A stretch of 26,365 bases of DNA from a virus: IMG/VR virus record IMGVR_UViG_3300028025_001522, positions 1 through 26,365 of that record; one strand, given 5' to 3'. The notes beneath the pieces were generated by a model. It saw only the letters and a program-made list of their open reading frames with translations. It did not search any database and was not told the origin of the DNA. A program made the translations under genes and the position numbers. The number at the start of each line of letters is the position of its first letter. The first letter of the stretch is position 1. Below, one piece after another: positions 1 through 6,322 of this stretch.

Positions 1-325
1 TTAGCAGATCAGCCCAGAGCCATGCGGGCATTACCGCGTATGACTCTGAGACATTTGTAGTGCCACGCTTTTTTATTAGCACCACGCCAGTCTCAGCATC
101 AGCATGAGTCATCTCATCTGAGAGCTCCTGCAGATAGCCACTGAGAGTGATCTTCTTTTCGTTCTTACATTCTATTACTACGCCATCGATACCGTCAATG
201 TCTCCGACATCATCGTGACGACCTGCACCATACGCACGTTCAGCGCATGGAAAACCATAAGAGACTAGCCATTTAACTACGTCTCGCTCATACTGTGAGC
301 CTTTGCGTTTGCTTGGTGTTGTCAT
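1..325 (-). CDS. Holliday-junction-resolvase-like PD-(D/E)xK nuclease, C-terminus cut by window edge
   Basis: Start is the ATG at 325-323, overlapping the WhiB stop codon as ATGA, so the two genes are translationally coupled. 108 codons are visible and the frame is open to the left edge, so the C-terminus is missing. The N-terminus is typical of Hjc-type archaeal/phage resolvases: KRKGSQYERDVVKWL (residues 6-20) with acidic E13, then GRHDDVGDIDG with D42, then VVIECKN with E52 and K54. E13, D42, E52 and K54 form the classic PD-(D/E)xK metal-binding set. The family resolves branched DNA or acts as a general phage nuclease. Its place at the end of the replication operon fits late processing of recombination intermediates. 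A VRR-NUC-type nuclease is an alternative; the fold class is more certain than the substrate. Confidence 0.8.
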   Translation of the reverse strand, partial: MTTPSKRKGSQYERDVVKWLVSYGFPCAERAYGAGRHDDVGDIDGIDGVVIECKNEKKITLSGYLQELSDEMTHADAETGVVLIKKRGTTNVSESYAVMPAWLWADLL

Positions 326-579
326 ACGTAGTCCGAACTAAGAATAGATTCTAATTTAATTCCAAGTTTCCTACGCATCTGCATTCTAACGCGAGGAACT
401 GTGCCACCCCAGATACCGAAAGCCTCGTGATGCATACCCCACTCCAAACATTCTTTAACTATTGGACAATTACTACAAATCTTTTTTGCTATTGGAACGA
501 TACTCATATCATCTTCTGGATAAAAAAATTCAGTGCCAATCTCTTTACATAAAGCTTCGCTAAAGTCTGGATACTTCAT
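322..579 (-). CDS. whiB: WhiB-family [4Fe-4S] transcriptional regulator
   Basis: This is an 85-aa single-domain protein. The four cluster ligands are C11, C35, C38 and C44 (C-x2-C-x5-C in the last three), followed by the family hallmark GIWGGT at 55-60 and a basic Arg/Lys segment (VRMQMRRK, 63-70) of the type used for DNA binding. WhiB proteins bind a 4Fe-4S cluster and usually act with the principal sigma factor. Mycobacteriophage TM4 carries one that interferes with host WhiB2, division and superinfection. The gene overlaps its upstream neighbour by 20 bp and the downstream nuclease by an ATGA, so it is part of the replication operon rather than an independent cargo gene. It is the strongest evidence for an actinobacterial host. 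The targets cannot be read from the sequence. Confidence 0.95.
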   Translation of the reverse strand: MKYPDFSEALCKEIGTEFFYPEDDMSIVPIAKKICSNCPIVKECLEWGMHHEAFGIWGGTVPRVRMQMRRKLGIKLESILSSDYV

Positions 580-1081
580 TGATCAGCACCTCTATCGGTT
601 GTAGTTGATTAGCGTCCATGACTAATCGAGTGCCGTAACCATAGTCATGCTTGTAATGATTTGCAAGAAATAATTCTCGTGTCGTCCAACCAAGTATGCT
701 GAACCTACTATCTACATGTGGCAATTGTTTATCACCAAAGAACTGAACCAACACTGCATAGTCAGATACAAATAACTCTGGTGCATTAAAGATTAGTTTA
801 TCTAACGTTGATGTCTTGACCTGTATATTTTTTCCCAGTGGTGTAGATAGGTCGTGTCCATTATCACCACTCGGCGAAATCGTTCTGTCCACCTGTAGCC
901 CAAGTCCCTTGCCACACGCCATCTCACCCAGCTGACCCATAAGATTAACCGAATACGATGAATTGTTTTTGTCAAACTTCTTATCAACAACTTCATATTG
1001 TTTTTTATTTTCTCTCACTAGGTGGATGAAACGAAGCGCATCCAAGATCTCATCTAGGGTTAACTCAACATCTACTGCCAT
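560..1081 (-). CDS. Putative PD-(D/E)xK-fold nuclease (unknown family)
   Basis: 173 aa. I do not recognise a named family. The N-terminal 40 residues are helical and charged. The middle contains MGQLGEMACGKGLG (48-61), then GDNGHDLSTPLGKNIQVKTS (72-91). That layout, with E53 in a helix, D77 after a GHDL turn, and Q87-x-K89 on the next strand, matches the PD-(D/E)xK nuclease core, where Q can replace the second acidic residue, as in several restriction-type enzymes. The rest is predicted mixed alpha/beta with aromatic patches (e.g. HYKHDYGYGTR). The start at 1081 overlaps the upstream ATPase stop by 10 bp and AAGGA lies upstream. The context (ATPase before, WhiB and a resolvase-like nuclease after) supports a DNA-processing role. 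The nuclease call is inference from motif spacing. Confidence 0.55.
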   Translation of the reverse strand: MAVDVELTLDEILDALRFIHLVRENKKQYEVVDKKFDKNNSSYSVNLMGQLGEMACGKGLGLQVDRTISPSGDNGHDLSTPLGKNIQVKTSTLDKLIFNAPELFVSDYAVLVQFFGDKQLPHVDSRFSILGWTTRELFLANHYKHDYGYGTRLVMDANQLQPIEVLINEVSRL

Positions 1082-1905
1082 TGTCTCATTGTCCTTGCTC
1101 GTTGCAGTTCGGCAGGTGAGTTATACAAACTCATGTGGCTTGCCTCCGCTGACAGCGAGATGTAAATCTCTGCTGTTGGGTCGGCTTTACCATGTCGATT
1201 CTTTACTACGGCAACGCGGTAAGCGTTTGCTTGTCCATCTAATGCAACACTAAGAACCAACTCTGGTAGTGCTGCGACCTTACCCATCAACGCTTTACGT
1301 GGAGCTGGATAGTTAGGCTTTGACATCTTCTCGTTCTCGGATACGTGATGAAGAACAATAAAGGCTGACTCATATTCACGAGCCATGTAGTGGAACGCTG
1401 ACATTGCATCACGCAATGCAGTCCATTCATTGTCGCTTGTTGAAGCGACATTCATTAAGTTGTCTACAAAAATTGCTTGTGGTGCAGAGCCGTGCAGTTC
1501 TATCCAAGCTTCTATTTCTTCTTCGATATCTTCTAACGAAGGTGACGGATCGAAGTTGAATCGAACATGCCCTGCACCATCAGCCAGTGCATCCTCTAAA
1601 AGAACTGACGCATCAGAGTCCATCATCTTCTCAACTTGTGCTACTTCTTTCTCCATAAGGATTGCCCCTGCACGAGTGGCTATTGTTCGGGAGTCAGAGT
1701 CGGCTGAGAAATAGAGTGAAGGAACCTTAGATTGAATTGCATACCACAGTGCAAGTAGTGTCTTACCACCACCAGGTTGTGCTGCTATCAAATGCAATTG
1801 CGCTTGACGAAACACCACTTGTGATTGAGTAAGTTGTGGCAATATCTCTGGAAGCATATGACCAACAGGAGATTCAACTCCCACTACTTGCAACAGTGAT
1901 CGCAT
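1072..1905 (-). CDS. RecA-fold replicative ATPase (AAA_25/RepA-like, DnaB-related helicase candidate)
   Basis: 277 aa. The Walker A motif is AAQPGGGKT at 41-49, preceded by a strand (LHLIA). The helix after it, LLALWYAIQ, and then VPSLYFSADSD are as in KaiC/RepA/DnaB-type RecA folds. Walker B is AIFVDNL (144-150, D148). A polar segment around LHHVSENEKMS (about 190-200) sits where the family's sensor or glutamine-switch residues lie. A later patch, VVKNRHGKADP, resembles the arginine/lysine finger region. The protein lacks the DnaB N-terminal domain, so it is a compact RepA-type hexameric helicase or a recombination ATPase. The gene follows the 156-aa gene by two bases. A RecA/RadB-like recombinase remains possible, but no DNA-binding L1/L2 signatures are obvious. 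Confidence 0.8.
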   Translation of the reverse strand: MRSLLQVVGVESPVGHMLPEILPQLTQSQVVFRQAQLHLIAAQPGGGKTLLALWYAIQSKVPSLYFSADSDSRTIATRAGAILMEKEVAQVEKMMDSDASVLLEDALADGAGHVRFNFDPSPSLEDIEEEIEAWIELHGSAPQAIFVDNLMNVASTSDNEWTALRDAMSAFHYMAREYESAFIVLHHVSENEKMSKPNYPAPRKALMGKVAALPELVLSVALDGQANAYRVAVVKNRHGKADPTAEIYISLSAEASHMSLYNSPAELQRARTMRQWQ

Positions 1906-1907
1906 CT

Positions 1908-2378
1908 TTACTTAGCCCAGATTGTTTCTGCTTCTACTACACCTGGAGTGAAAGGCTTTGGTCCCTTAGCTGGATCGAACCAACCAATGTAAGCCTTGCC
2001 AGCCTTGGAAGTACCCTTCTTCTTTGCATACTTACCGCGACCATCTGGTAGTGCTGGTGCATCTGGATGTCCATATGTCCATTCATTACCGTAGCGATCC
2101 ATGATTACTTCAATTGCTTGAGGCGAACCTGCTGCAACTGGAGTTGGGTTGAGACCAGCATCTTGTAGCACCTGCACTGCTGCTGCTGAAGCAGCGAATG
2201 CACCACCTGACGCACCGCCTGAACGGTTGTTAAGTGATTGCTGTAGCGCAGTAGCAGAAGCAATAGCTTCTACCGCTGCTGTTAGATTTGCAGCAAACTC
2301 GCTAACACTATTACCGCGAACGGTAAATAGATCAGTTGAGTTTAACTTGCCTGTGTATGAGAACATAGATTCAGTCAT
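1908..2378 (-). CDS. Unknown phage DNA-metabolism protein (possible ssDNA-binding-type accessory)
   Basis: 156 aa, not assigned to a family. Three parts are visible. Residues 1-45 are mixed (FSYTGKLNSTDLFTVRGNSVSEF). About 46-75 is an Ala/Gly/Ser-rich linker. The C-terminal half is compact and aromatic (DRYGNEWTYGHPDAP, then a Lys/Gly segment, then KAYIGWFDPAKGP, ending in TIWAK). There is no cysteine, so it is not a zinc ribbon, although the spacing of the C-terminal half is reminiscent of ribbon-like tails in other phage proteins. The start at 2378 overlaps the exonuclease stop by 8 bp and has AAAGGAG nine bases upstream. Lying between an exonuclease and a helicase-like ATPase, a single-strand-binding or annealing-accessory role is a reasonable guess, but no OB-fold signature is visible. 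Confidence 0.6.
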   Translation of the reverse strand: MTESMFSYTGKLNSTDLFTVRGNSVSEFAANLTAAVEAIASATALQQSLNNRSGGASGGAFAASAAAVQVLQDAGLNPTPVAAGSPQAIEVIMDRYGNEWTYGHPDAPALPDGRGKYAKKKGTSKAGKAYIGWFDPAKGPKPFTPGVVEAETIWAK

Positions 2379-3048
2379 CTAGTCCATCTCCTTTTCTCTT
2401 TCCCTGGATTTGTAGTGGGAAATCTTTGCTACCGAATGCTGGGCATTGGGCAGTGAAAGAGCACATACGACAAGAGTCTCCGACGGAAGGTGGGAACCAA
2501 CCGTTCATTGTCGAGTGGTTCATCGCTCCGAATACATAATCAAAATAATCCATGCTTAGTGGAGATAAGTCAAGTAACTCATCGAGTTCGCCTTTGCGTG
2601 TCATGAAGAACGCACCCCACTTAGGGCGTATGCCATAGGCTCGCTCTATGCCAGAGGCGTAGAGCCCTGCTTGAACAGCTCCGAAGGGTGTCCTAGAACC
2701 TGTCTTGTAGTCAACGATAACCAAGTCTTCCCCCACCTGATATATCGCATCAACAATCATTCGTACTGGTGTTCCCCCGAAGTGAACATCTGCACTCCAT
2801 TCGATTCCAGGACGCCCATCGGGCATGGTAGCAATCTGCCAACCAGATGACTCATACCATTTCTGGTATGCCTCCACCTGCTTGAGTCCATCATTCTGCC
2901 AGAATGGCAGATCTTCCCCATCAGGACGTGCTGCAGTTTTACGACCAGCTGTCTTCCACTCCGAAGAGGGAATGTTAGATCGTGATTCTACTTCTGCTAC
3001 GGCATCATTAAATACCTCTAGCCATTTAGAAGTCAAATTGATAGTCAT
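2371..3048 (-). CDS. Cas4/RecB-type PD-(D/E)xK exonuclease, C-terminal part
   Basis: 225 aa. The catalytic core is VRMIVDAIY (D100) followed by LVIVDYKTGS (D113 and K115), then a QAGLYASGI helix as in RecB motif QxxxY. C193, C196 and C202 (CRMC...C) are the three C-terminal ligands of the Cas4/AddB-type iron-sulfur cluster. What is missing is the N-terminal part carrying the fourth Cys and the conserved His; both are in the separate ORF 3222-3422, with a zinc-ribbon ORF in between. Intact family members are one chain. The start is ATG at 3048, with weak GGAA upstream, inside the end of the zinc-ribbon gene (23-bp overlap). There are no CRISPR genes nearby, so this is a phage recombination/replication exonuclease rather than an adaptation protein. 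Confidence 0.85.
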   Translation of the reverse strand: MTINLTSKWLEVFNDAVAEVESRSNIPSSEWKTAGRKTAARPDGEDLPFWQNDGLKQVEAYQKWYESSGWQIATMPDGRPGIEWSADVHFGGTPVRMIVDAIYQVGEDLVIVDYKTGSRTPFGAVQAGLYASGIERAYGIRPKWGAFFMTRKGELDELLDLSPLSMDYFDYVFGAMNHSTMNGWFPPSVGDSCRMCSFTAQCPAFGSKDFPLQIQGKRKGDGLDD

Positions 3049-3262
3049 CAGGGTTCCAATCTGGGTGGTCTACTGGGGTTGGGGCTGTCATTGGTGACCC
3101 GCATTGGGCGCAGAATGAATCTAAGAACCACATAACTAATTCGTAGTCAGAGAAGATTGCTCTTATGACTTGAACGTTTGATCCGCAGTTGATGCACTCA
3201 TTGCTGGGTACACCCCGCTGATCAATTAGTTGTGTTGGATCGTTGTTGTCTGTAGAGCTCAT
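3026..3262 (-). CDS. Small double-CxxC zinc-ribbon protein nested in the exonuclease locus
   Basis: 78 aa. Two knuckles, CINCG (C23, C26) and CAQCG (C51, C54), are separated by 24 residues containing IRAIFSDYELVMWFLDSF, the usual layout of a single zinc ribbon. The C-terminus is acidic and Pro/Trp-rich (HPDWNPDDYQFDF). It overlaps the N-terminal exonuclease ORF by 41 bp and the C-terminal one by 23 bp, each in a different reading frame. There is no good Shine-Dalgarno at its ATG, so coupling to the upstream ORF is likely. It could be a separate DNA-binding or protein-binding subunit, or an insertion that now bridges a split enzyme. I do not recognise a named family. Confidence 0.75.
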   Translation of the reverse strand: MSSTDNNDPTQLIDQRGVPSNECINCGSNVQVIRAIFSDYELVMWFLDSFCAQCGSPMTAPTPVDHPDWNPDDYQFDF

Positions 3263-3422
3263 GGTTTAACCACTCAATCATTGAATGTACTGCAGACCCA
3301 GCAGCAAGGTATACTGCTGGTTTCTCTGGAACCATGGCTATCTTACTCAGGTAATATTTCTGAGGACAGGACTGCCAGGTTGATAGCTGGCTAAACGATC
3401 TGTGCGGAGGAAGTTCATTCAT
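3222..3422 (-). CDS. Cas4/RecB-type exonuclease, N-terminal part (split gene)
   Basis: 66 aa. It starts with RSFSQLSTWQSCPQKYYL (8-25), the standard N-terminal motif of PD-(D/E)xK exonucleases, with cluster ligand C19. AAGSAVHSMIEW follows, with H46 as the conserved His of RecB motif I. The ORF then stops, and the rest of the enzyme resumes at 3048 in another frame. It is the first gene of the leftward replication operon, about 140 bp from the divergent methyltransferase gene. I see no convincing Shine-Dalgarno (CTGG just before ATG), so leaderless or weak initiation is possible. Because both halves keep their key residues, I read it as a split functional gene, but decay or an assembly artefact cannot be excluded from one sequence. 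Confidence 0.75.
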   Translation of the reverse strand: MNELPPHRSFSQLSTWQSCPQKYYLSKIAMVPEKPAVYLAAGSAVHSMIEWLNHELYRQQRSNTTN

Positions 3423-3437
3423 TCCAGTAGGATATCA

Positions 3438-3465
3438 GTCGTAACCAAGATTACTTGGTAACGAC
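3438..3465. promoter_or_regulatory. 28-bp inverted repeat between divergent operons (operator candidate)
   Basis: The left arm GTCGTAACCAAG (3438-3449) and right arm CTTGGTAACGAC (3454-3465) pair at 11 of 12 positions around the 4-base centre ATTA. It lies 16 bp upstream of the leftward exonuclease N-terminal gene and about 97 bp upstream of the rightward methyltransferase gene, where a repressor would control both. As RNA it would also form a hairpin; on the plus strand a T-rich run follows at 3471-3478, but no rightward gene lies upstream, so a terminator role is less likely. I could not identify confident -10/-35 boxes around it. Confidence 0.5.
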
Positions 3466-3520
3466 ACGCCTTTCTTTTTTACCAGTATTGGTATAGAGTA
3501 GAGGGGTGGTGGGCGGGAAA

Positions 3521-3540
3521 GGCTCGCCACAGGGCGAGCC
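3521..3540 (+). other. Perfect GC-rich stem-loop in the methyltransferase leader
   Basis: GGCTCGCC (3521-3528) and GGCGAGCC (3533-3540) form a perfect 8-bp stem with loop ACAG. It ends 21 bases before the methyltransferase ATG and 13 bases before its AGGAAG. On the plus strand no T-run follows, so it is a 5'-leader stem rather than a terminator. Read leftward it is followed by only TTT, so it could at most be a weak back-stop for leftward readthrough. Confidence 0.6.
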
Positions 3541-3561
3541 GATGAAAGAGAATAGGAAGTT

Positions 3562-4143
3562 ATGACATATCCGAATTGGTTTGAATCAACAGATGCAAAG
3601 GCAAACTTTGAAAGAAACCTTCTGCCTCTGGCAGACAAAGAGATCAAGTGTCTTCAAGTAGGTGCGTATACAGGGGATGCCACCAAGTGGATGGTCGATA
3701 ATATTCTTAAGCAACCAGATTCATTCCTTGTAGATGTAGATACATGGGAAGGTTCTGATGAGGCAGTCCATCACAACATGGACTGGCAAGACGTATTCAA
3801 AACATACTCAAACAAAAATGCAAAGGCTATCCTTGATCAGCAAGTGGTAGTAATGCAGATGACTAGTGATAAATATTTTGCTGGGATAAGTAACGAGCAT
3901 GTCTTTGACTTCATCTATGTAGATGGTGACCACACTGCGTTTGCTGTATTGCGTGATGGATCAAATGCATATGACAAGCTCAAGGTGGGAGGCATCCTTG
4001 CCTTCGATGATTACACATGGAGCATGAGTAAGGGAGACTTCTATGACCCAGGGTATGCCATTGATGCACTGTGTCATTTACTTATTGGAAGAGTAGAGAA
4101 GATAGAAGACAACTCTCAGCTCTGGTTAAGAAAGATTATATAA
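3562..4143 (+). CDS. Class I SAM-dependent methyltransferase (TylF/Methyltransf_24-like)
   Basis: 193 aa, the only convincing plus-strand gene. Motif I is CLQVGAYTGDATKW (30-43, Gly-x-x-x-Gly loop). The acidic end of strand 2 is FLVDVDTW (D58/D60). FDFIYVDGDHT (115-125) and GGILAFDDYTW (143-153) match the DGDH...DDY pattern of small-molecule O-methyltransferases, in which these acids bind a divalent metal. That pattern argues for a sugar or small-metabolite O-methyltransferase rather than a DNA methylase: there is no DPPY/NPPY or PC motif. It has AGGAAG two bases before the ATG and an upstream stem-loop, and the terminator hairpin lies just downstream. Inverted between two leftward operons, it looks like a moron-type cargo gene. 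The substrate is unknown. Confidence 0.85.
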   Translation: MTYPNWFESTDAKANFERNLLPLADKEIKCLQVGAYTGDATKWMVDNILKQPDSFLVDVDTWEGSDEAVHHNMDWQDVFKTYSNKNAKAILDQQVVVMQMTSDKYFAGISNEHVFDFIYVDGDHTAFAVLRDGSNAYDKLKVGGILAFDDYTWSMSKGDFYDPGYAIDALCHLLIGRVEKIEDNSQLWLRKII

Positions 4144-4145
4144 AT

Positions 4146-4176
4146 AAAAAAAGAGGGGGACGATTAAGTCCCCCTC
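4146..4176 (-). terminator. Intrinsic terminator of the leftward virion/lysis operon
   Basis: A perfect 9-bp stem, GAGGGGGAC (4153-4161) with GTCCCCCTC (4168-4176) and loop GATTAA. Read leftward it is followed by seven U residues (A-run at 4146-4152), the textbook rho-independent layout, 11 bp after the last gene of the block. Read rightward it lies 9 bp after the methyltransferase stop but has no U-run, so it may only partly terminate that transcript. Confidence 0.9.
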
Positions 4177-4187
4177 CTCTTCTAGCC

Positions 4188-4403
4188 CTACCATTCTGGT
4201 GGAGCAACTGCGAGCGCATCCAGCGTGGCTATATTGATGCACCCGACTGCTGGGATGTCATAGCGATGCTGCAACCCTTTAAGTAATTCCTGTAGGGGAG
4301 CATCTAGCCGATCATCACCAGCAACATTAAGAGCTACACGTACACGTGTAACCAATGGCGATCTTTCTTCTGGTTGTACTAATGCAATATATTTTTCAAT
4401 CAT
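4188..4403 (-). CDS. Small unknown protein, weakly peptidoglycan-binding-like
   Basis: 71 aa, last gene of the leftward late operon. The ATG at 4403 overlaps the 637-aa protein's stop as ATGA. The segment VRVALNVAGDDRLDAPLQELLKGLQ followed by YDIPAVGCINIATLDALAV (about 21-66) has the rhythm of a PG_binding_1 domain (helix, LQ, short loop, G-x-I, T-L-x-A-L), but D-G at the turn is replaced by V-G-C. This is pattern similarity only. An alternative is a tail-assembly accessory. The terminator follows directly. Confidence 0.55.
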   Translation of the reverse strand: MIEKYIALVQPEERSPLVTRVRVALNVAGDDRLDAPLQELLKGLQHRYDIPAVGCINIATLDALAVAPPEW

Positions 4404-6313
4404 TGAATTGCTTGTTCAGTGTCAATTGTTTGCAATTGCACTGTGACGATTCCACCGAACCCGCCCGCAAAAGTGGGAGGTGCAGCTTGCTCGAACTGAA
4501 TAGCGCGGATAACACAGACTCTTTCTTCTCCACTTGAAAAGTCTTGGTAGAGAACTGCTCCGCCATTCTGCTCAATACGTTCGAGATAACCGATTCTCTC
4601 CCATGGGCTTGTAACTCTTGTGACACCATTTGGATCTCTTTCCTCTTCATAGCAAAGCAATGGAATAGTTAATGTTCTTGATCTTAGTGGTGCAGGTAAT
4701 GCACGGATCTGCCAAGACTCAAGCGTTGGTCCTTTAGATGCATCAGTTGAATCCCTTGTAAAACTAAAGCTGATTTCAAAATGATCTGCTGGTTGAATAG
4801 ATCCAGACAAGCCAACCTCTACTGACATACCAGTAGGAATGGAACCGATGCTAAAGGATTGAGATGTTTGATCTACAAGATCCATACTGATAAGACCACC
4901 AGTGTTTGGCATTGTTGACACGCTTAGATTAACTGGTTGTTTTCTTTCTGTTGTTCCCCATCTAATCCATCCAGACTTTATATAACCAGAAGATGCTAGG
5001 TTAGTTGCATGCTCTACCCATATACCAGATGATGATGTAATAAATTTACGACCACTTGTTCCAATAAAAGCTACGCCATTTACATTGCCAGCATCTGTTG
5101 ATAGGTCAGATGCATATGCATAACCATTGTCTACAACAGCTCCTAGGTTCATTCTCCATAATCCTTTTGTTCCAGAATATTGAACAGACCTTGTTGCGTA
5201 TACATATGATTCGTCAAATGCTATGTCTTTAACTTCACCTTCAATAGTCAGCGGACCGTAGGTAAATGATTGATTATCTGACCCGACTATTCCAACACGT
5301 AATCCTTTTGTTGTAGCAAGGACAACATACTCATTAAGGTATGTTCTTATTTGGTTTAGAGTTTCACCTCTAGGAAGTTCTGCAATTACAGCTGGGTCTG
5401 TCAACGCAGCTAATGGAGATGAAGGATTAACTGCAAGCGAAAATACTTTTGAGATTGCCCCAATAGTAAACCCAACAACAACCGAACCTGGAAGCTCTGA
5501 TATAGATATCCAGGTTAGATTCATGTTAGGTGTTTCATAAATTTCTTCAGCACCACCTGGTGTAGCAGGTGGGTTAACTGGAGTTGGACTTAGTTCATAT
5601 AATCCCATGTGGTCTACACATCTAACGCCAACTAATATTCTTTCCTTCACATAGTTAATTGCTTGGATAGTCCATCCTGATGGATTATGTGCAGACTGAT
5701 TCCATAACTTAGTTATTGTTCCGCTAGGTGTTACTCTGTATATACCAAGGTTGGCTCCAACAATTGCATCAGACCCATCGGTTGTAATTTTTTGAGCAAC
5801 CGCACTTGACGGCAATGTAAAAGATGTAGATGTGCTAGTCGATTGATTATAAAACTTAAGTGTAGAACCCTCTAAATAAAATGTGCCATTAGACACGGTG
5901 GTTGGTTGCGTTACAGCTGAAGTAGATGCGTTTGTTGTGGCTGGTAATAGTTTAATCTCACCTATATCCCAAGGGTTAATGTTGTTAGACTCATAGAATC
6001 TAGATAGATCACTAGTGTCTGCATCGTAGTATCTTTCACCTGCACCTAAATGCCAGGATGTAGCAGAACGTAACCACCAGTTAGTTAGTGACTGCTCACC
6101 AGTAGTTGAGCTCTGGTCAATACGTTCCTTCTGGTATGTCGTAGTGATACGACTGATGCGGTTGTTATCAGAGGCAGCCGACAGCCATGGTGTATTACCT
6201 ATTGCATAAGAAGCAGCAAAGTCCTCGCGTTGGTATCTAACCAATGCTGTAGGAATACTTGTGCTAATAACAATAGGCAAATCGCCTTTAAGATATTTGT
6301 TGGTCGTTGCCAC
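4400..6313 (-). CDS. Large tail-associated protein, beta-rich/propeller-like
   Basis: 637 aa, no signal peptide. The N-terminal part (about 1-130) is mixed, with TTYQKERIDQSSTTGEQSL and a Trp-rich stretch. About 150-450 consists of repeated short beta segments with G-x-Y/W patterns (ILVGVRCVD, YVVLATTKGLRVGI, YVYATRSVQYSGTKGLWRMN), as in beta-propellers. The last 100 residues, with SPWERIGYLERIEQNGG then YQDFSSGEERVCVIRAIQFE, resemble the C-terminal beta-sandwich of actinophage minor tail proteins (from memory). It lies at the 3' end of the late block, after the lysis cassette. A role as a tail tip, hub or receptor-contact protein is likely; the exact position in the virion is unknown. Confidence 0.7.
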   Translation of the reverse strand: MATTNKYLKGDLPIVISTSIPTALVRYQREDFAASYAIGNTPWLSAASDNNRISRITTTYQKERIDQSSTTGEQSLTNWWLRSATSWHLGAGERYYDADTSDLSRFYESNNINPWDIGEIKLLPATTNASTSAVTQPTTVSNGTFYLEGSTLKFYNQSTSTSTSFTLPSSAVAQKITTDGSDAIVGANLGIYRVTPSGTITKLWNQSAHNPSGWTIQAINYVKERILVGVRCVDHMGLYELSPTPVNPPATPGGAEEIYETPNMNLTWISISELPGSVVVGFTIGAISKVFSLAVNPSSPLAALTDPAVIAELPRGETLNQIRTYLNEYVVLATTKGLRVGIVGSDNQSFTYGPLTIEGEVKDIAFDESYVYATRSVQYSGTKGLWRMNLGAVVDNGYAYASDLSTDAGNVNGVAFIGTSGRKFITSSSGIWVEHATNLASSGYIKSGWIRWGTTERKQPVNLSVSTMPNTGGLISMDLVDQTSQSFSIGSIPTGMSVEVGLSGSIQPADHFEISFSFTRDSTDASKGPTLESWQIRALPAPLRSRTLTIPLLCYEEERDPNGVTRVTSPWERIGYLERIEQNGGAVLYQDFSSGEERVCVIRAIQFEQAAPPTFAGGFGGIVTVQLQTIDTEQAIQ

Positions 6314-6322
6314 GATTTACCC

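Noticed and set aside
2371-3422. Cas4-like genes as sign of a CRISPR adaptation module
   Set aside because: No cas1, cas2 or array; neighbours are replication genes, and phages commonly carry this nuclease family alone.
3480-3500. TATAGA as a -10 box for the methyltransferase
   Set aside because: No acceptable -35 at the right spacing; too weak to list as a promoter.
3435-3647. 70-aa minus-strand ORF overlapping the methyltransferase start
   Set aside because: Low-complexity Ser/Pro translation across the intergenic hairpin; no ribosome site; it would cross the palindrome.
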